From Metapseudomonas sp043392685 (GTDB taxonomy: Bacteria > Pseudomonadota > Gammaproteobacteria > Pseudomonadales > Pseudomonadaceae), in NCBI GenBank assembly GCA_043392685.1, contig JBHZGM010000022.1: a DNA stretch of 64,000 nucleotides, one strand, 5' to 3'. The position numbers were made by a program, and so were the translations under genes. Positions 44,461 through 52,565 of this stretch are shown here, piece by piece; position 1 is the stretch's first letter, and every line of letters begins with the position of its first letter. The notes under the pieces are model-generated. The model did no database searches, was not told the DNA's origin, and saw only the letters and a program-made list of their open reading frames with translations.

Positions 44461-45810
44461 TCATGCCCCCATCCCCTCCAGCGTTTCCATCAGCACCTTC
44501 ACCTTGGTGATGGATTCCCGGTACTCCTCTTGCCAGTCGGAGTCGGCGACTATGCCGCCGCCGCCCCAGCAACTGGCCTGGCCGTCCTTCACCAGCACGG
44601 TGCGGATGGCGATGGAGCTGTCGAGCTCGCCGCGCACGTCGAGATAGAGGAGGGAGCCGCAGTAGATCGAACGGCGGTTGGGCTCCAGCTCGTCGATGAT
44701 CTGCATTGCGCGGATCTTCGGCGCGCCGGTGATGGAGCCGCCGGGGAAGCTGCCGGTGATCAGGTCCAGCGCGTCCTTGTCGTCGGCCAGGCGGCCGGTG
44801 ATGGCGCTCACCAGGTGATGCACGTTGGGGTAGCTTTCCAGCGCGAACAGCTCGGGCACCCGCACTGAGCCGATGGCGCAGCTGCGCCCCAGGTCGTTGC
44901 GCAGCAGGTCCACGATCATCAGGTTCTCGGCGCGGTCCTTGCGGCTGGCCAGCAATTCTTCTGCCTGGGCGCGGTCCTCTTCGGGGGTACGGCCGCGTGG
45001 CCGGGTGCCCTTGATCGGGCGGGTTTCCACCTGGCCCTGGCTGACCTTGATGAAGCGTTCCGGCGACAGGCTGAGGATGGCGCCACCGTCATCCAGCGCC
45101 TGGTAGCCGGCGAAGGGTGTTGGACAGGCTGTGCGCAGGGCCTGGTAAGCGGTCCAGGGATCGCCCTCGCAGGGCGCCTGGAAGCGCTGGGTGAAGTTCA
45201 CCTGGTAGCAATCGCCGGCCTGGATGTACGCCTGCACCCGTTCGATGGCGTTGCGGTAACGCTCTTCCGTCAGGTTGGCGACGAAGGGCGCCCGCAGGCG
45301 GAACGGGGTGGACGGCAGCTGCGCCGGTTCGCTGAACAGGGCGATCAGGCGTGCGCGCTCGGTCTCACCGAGGCTGGGGTGGAACACCAGTTGGCTGCTG
45401 CGCAACTGGTGGTCGCTGACCAGCGCCCAGGCATAGAGGCCCAGTCGGGCATCCGGCAGTTGCAGGTCGTCGATGGCCTGTTCCGGCAATTGCTCCACCC
45501 GCCGGCCGAAGTCATAGGCCAGGTAGCCGATCAGTCCGCCGATGAATGGCAGCTCGATTCCCGCGGGAAGGCCGGCTTCGCCGAGGCTGGCCAGGGCCTT
45601 GCGCAAGCGCTGGGCGAAGTCCGTGGCCGATTCGCCCGGCATCGCCGCCAATTCTGCCAGGGGCCAGGCGCTGAACAGGTCGTAGCGTCCACGCTCGGCC
45701 ACCGGGCGACCGGCGTCCAGCAGCACGGCGCCCGGTGCCTGGCGCACCAGGGCGAAGCGTTCGCAGGGAGATTCATGATAGGGAAGGGCGTGTAGATGGC
45801 AGTCAGGCAT
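44461..45810 (-). CDS. pabB: Aminodeoxychorismate synthase component I (PabB)
   Basis: A 449-residue enzyme that converts chorismate to 4-amino-4-deoxychorismate for folate synthesis, using ammonia from PabA. The active-site lysine lies in VETRPIKGTRPRG, the pattern of PabB rather than TrpE. The C-terminal motifs PGGSITGAPKIRAMQI and CGSLLYLDVRGEL complete the chorismate-binding domain. It sits between two REP-type elements and has no close partner on its strand. Confidence 0.94.
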   Translation of the reverse strand: MPDCHLHALPYHESPCERFALVRQAPGAVLLDAGRPVAERGRYDLFSAWPLAELAAMPGESATDFAQRLRKALASLGEAGLPAGIELPFIGGLIGYLAYDFGRRVEQLPEQAIDDLQLPDARLGLYAWALVSDHQLRSSQLVFHPSLGETERARLIALFSEPAQLPSTPFRLRAPFVANLTEERYRNAIERVQAYIQAGDCYQVNFTQRFQAPCEGDPWTAYQALRTACPTPFAGYQALDDGGAILSLSPERFIKVSQGQVETRPIKGTRPRGRTPEEDRAQAEELLASRKDRAENLMIVDLLRNDLGRSCAIGSVRVPELFALESYPNVHHLVSAITGRLADDKDALDLITGSFPGGSITGAPKIRAMQIIDELEPNRRSIYCGSLLYLDVRGELDSSIAIRTVLVKDGQASCWGGGGIVADSDWQEEYRESITKVKVLMETLEGMGA

Positions 45811-46205
45811 AAGGGCAGCGTGGGCAGAATGCAGTCGCGGATTCTAGTCTGCCCGCAGTGGCGATCCTAGGGCCTATTCTGACGTTTACGCAGGAAAAGC
45901 GTTCTGTCATTTGCGTACCAGTCCCACGGAGATCGGGGCTCGTTCGAACTGGCCGTTGTGAAAAGACATTGTGGGGGTGAATTCATTCGCTATGGGCAGC
46001 GCAGCTGCCCCGTCTCCCGGGCAGGCCTTCGGCCTGCTCAGCGATTGAAATCGCCCCCACAGGAGGTGCGCAAGACTTGGTTCCTGCGCGCTTTGCTCCC
46101 CTTTCCTTTCGGGAGCGGGGCGGGGGGAGGGAGGGGAAACCTTCGCAGGGCGCCTTGATCGCGCGCTATGCTGGCAACCCCAGCGACCCGAAGCGGATTC
46201 CTGCC
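45811..46205. other. Intergenic region with REP-type element (copy 2)
   Basis: No gene is supported in these 395 bases between the divergent pabB and the methyltransferase gene. A second full copy of the GTGGGGG family element is at 45970-46063, with an inner hairpin GCAGGCC-TTC-GGCCTGC. A GC-rich, G-tract section (CGGGGCGGGGGGAGGG, about 46116-46131) follows. Promoters for both genes must lie here but are not obvious. Confidence 0.75.
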
Positions 46206-46955
46206 ATGTCCGATACCCGCGCGCTTTTCACCCGCCAATCCGACGCCTATCGCGCCAATCGTCCCACCTATGACCCCGCCCTGATCGCCTGGCTCAGCCA
46301 GCAGGCGCCGGACCAGTCGCTGGCCTGGGACTGCGGTTGTGGCACCGGCCAGGCCACCACCGACCTGGCCAGGCACTTCCGGCAGGTGGTCGGCACTGAT
46401 GTCAGCGCCCAGCAACTGGCGCGGGCCGAGCCTGCGCCCAACATCGACTACCGCTGCGAACCGGCGGAACAGACCTCGCTGGCCACACGCAGCGTGTCCC
46501 TGATCCTGGTGGCCCAGGCACTGCACTGGTTCGACCTGGAGCGCTTCTATGCCGAAGTGCGTCGGGTGAGCCGGCCGGGCGGATTGCTGGCGGTGATCTC
46601 CTATAACCGCTCAAGCATCGCGCCGGAAGTGGATGCGCTGGTCGATCACCTCTATCAGGACATCCTCGGCAGCTACTGGGCGGAAGAGCGCAAGCATGTG
46701 GAGCAGGGCTATCGCACCCTGCCGTTCCCCTTCGAGCGCATCGAGGTGCCGCCCTTCACTCTGGATGCCGACTGGGATCTGGCGCGCCTGCTGGGATACC
46801 TGGAAAGCTGGTCGGCCCTTGGCACCTACAAATCCGTCCATGGCACCGATCCCCTCGACCCGCTGCGCGAACGCTTCCAGCAGGCCTGGGGCGACCCGGC
46901 CAGCACCCGCCGGGTGAGCTGGCCGCTGACGGTGAATCTGGGGCGGGTTTCCTGA
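46206..46955 (+). CDS. Class I SAM-dependent methyltransferase
   Basis: A 249-residue enzyme. The SAM-binding motif I is WDCGCGTGQATTDLARHF (about residues 40-57), then VVGTDVSAQQLARA, and the motif IV region is LILVAQALHWFDLERFY. This layout matches the methyltransferase type 11 group of small-molecule enzymes, some similar to trans-aconitate methyltransferase. The substrate is unknown. It is flanked on both sides by copies of the same REP-type repeat. Confidence 0.88.
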   Translation: MSDTRALFTRQSDAYRANRPTYDPALIAWLSQQAPDQSLAWDCGCGTGQATTDLARHFRQVVGTDVSAQQLARAEPAPNIDYRCEPAEQTSLATRSVSLILVAQALHWFDLERFYAEVRRVSRPGGLLAVISYNRSSIAPEVDALVDHLYQDILGSYWAEERKHVEQGYRTLPFPFERIEVPPFTLDADWDLARLLGYLESWSALGTYKSVHGTDPLDPLRERFQQAWGDPASTRRVSWPLTVNLGRVS

Positions 46956-46971
46956 AGCCGGGCCATTCCTT

Positions 46972-47070
46972 TGTGGGGGCGAATTCATTCGCTAAGGGCA
47001 GCGCAGCTGCCCCCCTCGAATTACTCGAGGCAGGCCTTCGGCCCGCATAGCGATTGAAATCGCCCCCACA
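46972..47070. repeat. REP-type element, GTGGGGGCGAATTCATTCGC family (copy 3)
   Basis: Full copy with ends TGTGGGGGCGAATTCATTCG and CGATTGAAATCGCCCCCACA. It fills the gap between the convergent methyltransferase and Sco-like genes. The interior has an extra CTCGAATTACTCGAG palindrome-like insert compared with copy 1. Confidence 0.88.
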
Positions 47071-47097
47071 AGGTTTGTCGCCCCGACTAGCCCGACC

Positions 47098-47766
47098 TCA
47101 AGCCGGCAAACCCGCATCCCTGCCGTTGTACGCGGTGTAGTCCACCGACCGATCCACCATGTTGATCGCCGCCACCAACTGCTCGGGATGGGAGCGGGCC
47201 GAGGCCATGGTCCACTGGTCGTAGCGGTCATTGCCGATGCGCACCATGCGGATGTGCGTCGCGCGGTCGGCGTCGATCACCGGGTCCGGGTCGAAGAAGC
47301 CGAGCTTGCGCCGCAGTTTCTCCAGATCCGCCGGTTCTCCGGTCAGGAACAGCCATCCCGGCCCGACGTGATGGGACTCGGCGTATTCCCTGAGGACTTC
47401 CGGCGTATCCAGCTCCGGCTGCAGGGTGATGGAGTACATGAAGATGTTCTTCCCGGCACGCTCGCCCAAAAGCCTCTGGGCGCCGCGCAGGTTGGCGGTC
47501 ATGGTGGGGCAGAGGCCGCCGCACATCGTGTACATCATGTTGAAGGTCACTACCTTGTCACGCATCAGGTCGTCGTAGAGCTTCACGCGCTTGCCCTGGT
47601 GCGTGTAGAGCGTGAGGTTGGGGAAGTAGCGGGCGCCGAAGCTGTCGCCCTCGGCGTACTCGGGTTCCGGGGCGGCCCAGTTGCGGCCCGCCAGGCCGGC
47701 ACTCAGCGCGGCCAGGCCCGCGGCAGCCACACCGGCGCCGAACAGCAGGTTTCTGCGAGTGTTCAT
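47098..47766 (-). CDS. SCO1/SenC-like copper protein
   Basis: A 222-residue protein of the Sco thioredoxin-like family. Copper ligands are C82 and C86 in MCGGLCP and H170 in DRATHIRM. The N-terminus MNTRRNLLFGAGVAAAG has an RR-x-LL pattern and hydrophobic stretch that could be a Tat signal or anchor. It follows the multicopper oxidase gene by 35 bases, so a role in copper delivery or redox upkeep of that oxidase is likely. Confidence 0.88.
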   Translation of the reverse strand: MNTRRNLLFGAGVAAAGLAALSAGLAGRNWAAPEPEYAEGDSFGARYFPNLTLYTHQGKRVKLYDDLMRDKVVTFNMMYTMCGGLCPTMTANLRGAQRLLGERAGKNIFMYSITLQPELDTPEVLREYAESHHVGPGWLFLTGEPADLEKLRRKLGFFDPDPVIDADRATHIRMVRIGNDRYDQWTMASARSHPEQLVAAINMVDRSVDYTAYNGRDAGLPA

Positions 47767-47801
47767 CTGGCATCTCCAGTAACGATCAAGGTTGGCGGTG
47801 A

Positions 47802-49685
47802 TCAGCTGACGCCGCACCCCTCTGGCGGTTCGGGCGGCGTGTCGTCCTCCACGTCCCAGCGGATCATCATGCCGTGGTCCTCGTGGATCACGTTGTGGCA
47901 ATGCATGACGTACTTGCCGGTGAAGTCGCGGAAGCGCAGGAACACCCTGACCGTTTCGTCCTTGCCGAGCACAAAGACGTCCTTGCGCCCCCGCTCGTGT
48001 GCCGGAACGGTCACCGGCACCCCCTTGATCGCTCTGCTGAGGATGCGGCCTTCCTCGAAGTGGACATGCACGGGGTGTAGCCAGCCGCCGCTCTCGTTGA
48101 CCAGTTCCCAGACCTCGCACTCGCCCTTGTCGATCTTGGCACTGCTGTTGAGGATGTTTTCCGGTTTGCCGTTGACCGCCCATTCGCCTCCTGTGCGGTC
48201 GAACACCCAGCGGCGCACCTTGGCTCGCTTGATTTCCTCGTCGCACAGCGGGCGCAGCGGCCGCAGCACGTCGGGCACCTGGCTGAGGTCCTGTTCCGGC
48301 GGGTCGCGGTCCACCAGCAGTTTGAGCACCTTGGTGCCAGAACCCTCCACCTTGTCCGGGCCCCTGGTGGTTTCCTGGGTCAGGCGGTTGGTCAGGAACA
48401 GCTCGGTACCAATGGGGTATTTGGAAAAATCCACCACCAGGTCGGCACGCTCGGCAACGCCCAGGCGAACGTTGCCCATGCTGCGGATCGGCGCCGGCAG
48501 CAGGTTGCCGTCGTTGGCGATGTAGGTGAAGGTCTGCGCCTTGCCCTTGCTGTCATTCAGGTAGAACTCGTAGAAGCGCGACGGGCCGGCGTTGAGCAGG
48601 CGCAGGCGGTACTTGCGACGGGCCACTCGCAGCACCGGCTCGATCTTGCCATTGACCAGGATCTTGTCGCCCAGGGTGCCGTCGGGGTCGAACCGGTCGA
48701 ATACCAGCTGGCCCTTCGAGTCGAAGCGCATGTCGTTGAAGGCCAGCATGTAGTCGTACGGGTAGCTGGGCAGGCGCAGGGCTTCGGGGCTCGGGTCCTT
48801 TTCGTCGCCGGAATCCAGGTGGTCGAACAACAGGTAGAAGCCGAACAGCCCGCGCACCACGTTCTGCGAGGTGGCCTGCCAGGTGTGGTCGTGGAACCAC
48901 AGGGTGCCGAGGGCTTCGCGGTAGTCGCCGATGCCGTTCTGCATCTCGTCCAGGCCGGCGTAGACGTTGGGGTAGAAGTGGTCCTTGTACTCGCCCTTGT
49001 AGTCCAGGGTCACGCCCTGCTTGTTGGCACTGTAGAAGTCGCCGGGGAAACCGTCGCTTTCCGAGGGAGTGTGCAGGTTGTGCAGGTGCGTCGAGATGTA
49101 GGGGGCGCCGACGCCGATGTGGTCCTTGGGCAGCTTGCAGTGGAAGCGGCAGATCACCGGCTGGCCGTAGCGGGCGAAGATGACCGGGCTGAAGCTGTCT
49201 GGCGTGGAGTCGGCGGCGCGGTAGCTCCACACCTTGATCTCCGGCAGGTCGGGGTGCGCCTTCCAGGGGCGTTCCACTACATTGATTTCGTACAGGGTCG
49301 GGTCGTAGCACAGCTCATAGTAGCGCTGGTGCGGCTTGCGGCCACACTCGCCGGTAGCGGCATTGGCCTCGAGGCTATACGGCACCACCTGGACGCCATC
49401 GGCGCCATGCAGTTCGCTGACCGGGTTCAGCGGGCTCATCTGGTTGGGAAGAAATTCCTTCCAGGGCGTGGTTCTCGGGCTGGTGACTTCCGAGGTGTCG
49501 CTATCCTTGGCCTGGCTGTCGCTTTCTGTGAGCAGCAAGGGCAGGGCGCTGGCAGCAGCGGACCATTTCAGGAAGGAGCGGCGGTTGGTGCTGGCGAGGG
49601 GTTGTTCTGATTGTTGGTTCGCGTCGTCGGTGGTATTCCGGGGGACAAGCGAGTTTCCCCAGGAACTCAAGCGAAAGGTCTTCAC
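47802..49685 (-). CDS. Tat-exported multicopper oxidase (CotA/bilirubin oxidase-like)
   Basis: A 627-residue periplasmic oxidase. The Tat signal NRRSFLKWSAAASALPLLL is at residues 34-52, after an unusually long 33-residue hydrophilic leader. The four copper-binding blocks are THLHNLH, WFHDH, HPVHVH and HCHNVIHEDHGMM, so type 1 and the trinuclear centre should be complete. The start is GTG at 49685, with GGAGG nine bases upstream. A Sco-like gene follows. The natural substrate (phenolic, metal ion or other) is not visible. Confidence 0.9.
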   Translation of the reverse strand: MKTFRLSSWGNSLVPRNTTDDANQQSEQPLASTNRRSFLKWSAAASALPLLLTESDSQAKDSDTSEVTSPRTTPWKEFLPNQMSPLNPVSELHGADGVQVVPYSLEANAATGECGRKPHQRYYELCYDPTLYEINVVERPWKAHPDLPEIKVWSYRAADSTPDSFSPVIFARYGQPVICRFHCKLPKDHIGVGAPYISTHLHNLHTPSESDGFPGDFYSANKQGVTLDYKGEYKDHFYPNVYAGLDEMQNGIGDYREALGTLWFHDHTWQATSQNVVRGLFGFYLLFDHLDSGDEKDPSPEALRLPSYPYDYMLAFNDMRFDSKGQLVFDRFDPDGTLGDKILVNGKIEPVLRVARRKYRLRLLNAGPSRFYEFYLNDSKGKAQTFTYIANDGNLLPAPIRSMGNVRLGVAERADLVVDFSKYPIGTELFLTNRLTQETTRGPDKVEGSGTKVLKLLVDRDPPEQDLSQVPDVLRPLRPLCDEEIKRAKVRRWVFDRTGGEWAVNGKPENILNSSAKIDKGECEVWELVNESGGWLHPVHVHFEEGRILSRAIKGVPVTVPAHERGRKDVFVLGKDETVRVFLRFRDFTGKYVMHCHNVIHEDHGMMIRWDVEDDTPPEPPEGCGVS

Positions 49686-50012
49686 GGCTGCGGTCCTCCA
49701 CAGCTTGATGGACAGTGAGATTTCGATCGCTCTGACTGCTCCTGGAGCACCTCGTACCGGTTGGCCTTATTGATTGGCTCTGTGGTTCTTGCCGGTCGAA
49801 GCTCGTACTGCGCTCTTGAAACAGGTTGAAACAAATCTAAAGGAGACGATTGCCGAGTGCCATCATGTATCCGGGTGAAAACCGCCCCTGGCGGACTGGC
49901 GGCCAAAGTATCGATATGAACGGCAGCGAAATGCCAATGGATTAATGGCTTGGGGCTGCAGATTGCGCGTTACGGATATTTGCCGGAAATTTGACGTTGT
50001 ACGGGAGGACGC
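49686..50012. other. Divergent intergenic region with TTGAAACA direct repeat
   Basis: These 327 bases separate the multicopper oxidase gene from the lipoate-ligase-like gene. No coding region is supported. TTGAAACA occurs at 49816-49823 and again at 49826-49833, exactly ten bases (one helical turn) apart, about 130 bases upstream of the oxidase start. Such spacing is common for response-regulator operators. No promoter is clear. Confidence 0.6.
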
Positions 50013-50723
50013 ATGCACCAGGTTTCAGGGGTCGCGGTGGTCGAGGGGCTGGACGCGGAGCGCCAGTTGCTGGAACGCATCCAGCAGGGCGTGCAGGCAT
50101 GCGGATTGCTGCTGTGGCGGCCACGGGAAGCGGCGCTGGTCATGCCGCAACGAATGAGCCGTCTGGCGGGGTTCGCCGAGGCCGAAGCCGAATGCCAGGC
50201 ACTGGGCTGGCCGGTGGCCCTGCGCGACAGCGGTGGTGAACCGGTGCCGCAATCGCCCGCCGTGCTGAATGTGGCGCTGGCCTACGCCTTGCCACCCAGC
50301 GAGAGCGAAATGACCCGTATCGAGAACGCCTATCTGCGGCTCTGCCATCCGATGCTGGACTGGCTGGCCGGCATGGGGCTGGAAGGTGGGCTGGGAGAAG
50401 TGGACGGCGCCTTCTGCGACGGTCGCTACAACGTCACCCTGGCATCGCGAAAACTGGTCGGCACCGCACAACGCTGGCGTCGCCGCCGCGGCGATAGCCG
50501 CCATGTTGTGCTGGCCCACGCCGCGGTGCTGATGGAGAACCAGCGCGAACCCATGGTCGAGGTGGTGAATGCCTTCTACCGGGGCTGTGGCCTGGATAAC
50601 CAGGTGCGCGCCGGCAGTCATATCGCCCTGGATGAATGCGTGGGGCAGGTGTGGAGCCGCCTGGACCCGCTGCGCGAATGCTATCGCCGGACGCTGGCGG
50701 AGGCGGGGCTGGAGCTTTCGTGA
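50013..50723 (+). CDS. Lipoate-protein ligase A-like protein
   Basis: A 236-residue stand-alone catalytic domain of the biotin/lipoate ligase superfamily. ALRDSGGEPVPQSPAVLN corresponds to the RRxSGGGAV substrate loop, and RKLVGTAQ carries the conserved lysine of the active site. There is no separate C-terminal accessory domain as in E. coli LplA. It may attach lipoate or octanoate, or move it between proteins. GGGAGG precedes the ATG. It is followed about 100 bases later by a PrrF sRNA gene. Confidence 0.82.
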   Translation: MHQVSGVAVVEGLDAERQLLERIQQGVQACGLLLWRPREAALVMPQRMSRLAGFAEAEAECQALGWPVALRDSGGEPVPQSPAVLNVALAYALPPSESEMTRIENAYLRLCHPMLDWLAGMGLEGGLGEVDGAFCDGRYNVTLASRKLVGTAQRWRRRRGDSRHVVLAHAAVLMENQREPMVEVVNAFYRGCGLDNQVRAGSHIALDECVGQVWSRLDPLRECYRRTLAEAGLELS

Positions 50724-50788
50724 GTGGGGCGGAGGCCGGACCTTTTGTCGGCAAATGAAATTTATTCACAGCTGTGAGCAAATATCGC

Positions 50789-50816
50789 TTGACCTTAAAA
50801 TGAGAATCATTATTAT
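50789..50816 (+). promoter_or_regulatory. PrrF promoter with overlapping Fur box
   Basis: TTGACC (50789-50794) and TATTAT (50811-50816) are spaced by 16 bases. The Fur box TAAAATGAGAATCATTATT (50796-50814) lies between and over them and matches the 19-base consensus at 15 positions. Iron-loaded Fur should block RNA polymerase here. Confidence 0.9.
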
Positions 50817-50823
50817 TCGAATC

Positions 50824-50938
50824 ACTGGCCTCGCGGCCAGCCGGATAAGCTGACAGGCCCGGATTTCGGACTCATCAGATTATCTCCTCATCAGGCTAAT
50901 CACGGTTATTGACCCGGCAAATTGCCGGGTCTTTTTTT
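50824..50938 (+). ncRNA. prrF: PrrF iron-responsive small RNA
   Basis: About 115 bases, like the known PrrF RNAs. The 5' end folds as CTGGCC-TCGC-GGCCAG (50825-50840). The centre holds the conserved target-pairing core TTATCTCCTCATCAGGCTAA (50880-50899). The 3' end is a terminator GACCCGGCAA/TTGCCGGGTC with seven T residues. PrrF is made when iron is low and, with Hfq, represses messages for iron-rich enzymes such as sodB, acnA and sdh. Here I see a single copy rather than the tandem pair of P. aeruginosa. Confidence 0.93.
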
Positions 50939-50983
50939 GCCTGCGATTTGTGCCGGGCTACCGAGAAACCTTTGTAGGGGCGC

Positions 50984-51065
50984 CGTAGGTTGGTCCGAGG
51001 AACGAGGCCCAACAGCGGAGTTCCGGCAATCGTTGGGTTTCGCTGCGCTCTACACCAACCTACGG
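50984..51065. repeat. CGTAGGTTGG-family inverted repeat (copy 1)
   Basis: The ends CGTAGGTTGG and CCAACCTACG are exact inverted copies. The interior contains the partly paired GGCCCAACAGCGG and CGTTGGGTTTCGCTGCGCTC. A second copy is at 60124-60209. No reading frame is present, so it is a REP-like or MITE-like element. Confidence 0.8.
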
Positions 51066-51095
51066 GAGGTTTGAGTGAGGCGTCGGCACTCATTT

Positions 51096-51166
51096 GAAGG
51101 GGCGAATTCATTCGCCAAGCAGGCCGCAGGTCTGCCCATCGGATTTGCGGGGATCAATGCCCCTTC
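51096..51166. repeat. Diverged REP element overlapping the end of the DUF3422 gene
   Basis: GAAGGGGCGAATTCATTCGC on the left pairs loosely with GGGATCAATGCCCCTTCG on the right. The right arm includes the stop codon of the DUF3422 gene (51154-51156), so the last codons of that protein lie within the repeat. Confidence 0.6.
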
Positions 51167-52386
51167 GCCTTCCTGATCCGCAGGAAGATCGCGCCCAGGA
51201 TCAGCACCACCACCGGCGTCATCACCAGGATCGCCGTCCTCGCTGATACATCCAGGCCGAGGCTGTGCAGGCCGCCGTAGAACAGCTTGAACAGGCTCAG
51301 CAGGTAGTAGCTGATGGCGATGATCGACAGGCCTTCCACCGCCTTCTGGATCTTGATCTGGGTATCGGCGCGGGCATTCAGGCTGCGCAGGATTTCCGAG
51401 TTCTGTTCTTCCACTTCCACCTGCACCCGCGCCTGCAGCAGGTCGCCCAGGTTGGCCACGCTCTGGCCGAGGCGAACCAGGCGCTGGTCGGTAGCGACGC
51501 AGTAGCGCACCGTGGGGCGGAAGCGCCGCTCGATGAACACCCCCAGGCGCTGGCAGTCGCCGACATGGGCTTCGCGCAGTTCGTTGATGCGCTCGAAGAC
51601 GATCTGCGCATAGGCCTCGGTAGCGCTGAAGCGCTGGCGGGTGCGGGCGGTGCTGCGCACGATGCGGGCGGAGAGCGCGGCGATGTCCGCCGAGAGGGCC
51701 TTGGCGCTGCTCTTGCCCTCGGCATTGCGGTCGGAGAGAGTGGTCAGCTCCTTGTCGTATTCCTTCAACTGCAGGTTCACCGCCTGGGCCACCGGCAGGG
51801 TGATGGAGGCCATCATGCGGTAGGTCTCGATCTCCAGCAGGCGGCGGATCATCCGGCCAAGGCGGTACGCATTCAGGTGGCGATTGACCAGCAGGATGCG
51901 GTTGACGCCGTCCTCGGTGAGGCGGAAGTCCGACCAGGCGATGGCATCGCCGCCCCCCAGGGTGGACCCGGCCGGGTCCTTGAAGCCATAGGCTGCGGTG
52001 TCGCCCGCCCAGTTCGCGTCAGATTCCACCAGCACTTGGTCGGCATTGATCAGCAGATTGCGGTGATCGCTCACCAGGCTTTCCAGCGCTTGCGGCAGCG
52101 GCGGCCAGAACGGGTCGCCGGGGGCCCGCGGCACCACCAGGGTGAGGGTGAAGAACTCGGTATGGCGTTCCCACTTCAGGGTGTTTTCGCCCATGCGCAG
52201 CAGGCCCTGGGAACCATTGCTGGCCAGTTGCGCGTCGGCGGCCTGGTTGAGGCGTTCCACCAGGGCGTCGCAGACAACGTCCTCGGCATCGGAAAAGGCG
52301 AAGTGGTAGACGTTGGCCGGATCACGGAAGTAGATCGACGGCCGCGAGTGCAGCTCGTTGTGCAGCGCTTTGCGAAGTGGATGCAT
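51154..52386 (-). CDS. DUF3422 membrane protein
   Basis: A 410-residue protein that opens MHPLRKALHNELHSRPSIYF, the DUF3422 signature. A long helical middle section leads to two C-terminal membrane helices (about residues 339-361 and 378-402). The ATG at 52386 fits the family start; a GTG 30 codons upstream is open but not family-like. The last residues KAKGH overlap a REP element. The function is unknown, though the topology suggests a cytoplasmic sensor or scaffold anchored by its tail. Confidence 0.85.
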   Translation of the reverse strand: MHPLRKALHNELHSRPSIYFRDPANVYHFAFSDAEDVVCDALVERLNQAADAQLASNGSQGLLRMGENTLKWERHTEFFTLTLVVPRAPGDPFWPPLPQALESLVSDHRNLLINADQVLVESDANWAGDTAAYGFKDPAGSTLGGGDAIAWSDFRLTEDGVNRILLVNRHLNAYRLGRMIRRLLEIETYRMMASITLPVAQAVNLQLKEYDKELTTLSDRNAEGKSSAKALSADIAALSARIVRSTARTRQRFSATEAYAQIVFERINELREAHVGDCQRLGVFIERRFRPTVRYCVATDQRLVRLGQSVANLGDLLQARVQVEVEEQNSEILRSLNARADTQIKIQKAVEGLSIIAISYYLLSLFKLFYGGLHSLGLDVSARTAILVMTPVVVLILGAIFLRIRKAKGH

Positions 52387-52565
52387 GGGACTTCTGTGGG
52401 CAGGGAGGTTTTCTTCGATGACGCGGTCCGCCCGGGCGGCGGTCACACCTGCGCCGCTGGAAAACTGAAGTGCCACCGACCAGTCGGGACGGATAGTCCT
52501 TCAGGCCGGTGGCGACGGGGAGTGGCGGACGGGCCGCCGAAGAACGCACCAGGGCCTTTTGAGCC

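Noticed and set aside
46077..46205. N-terminal extension of the methyltransferase gene
   Set aside because: The extension is Arg/Gly-rich and comes from a G-tract. The family-like protein begins at the ATG at 46206.
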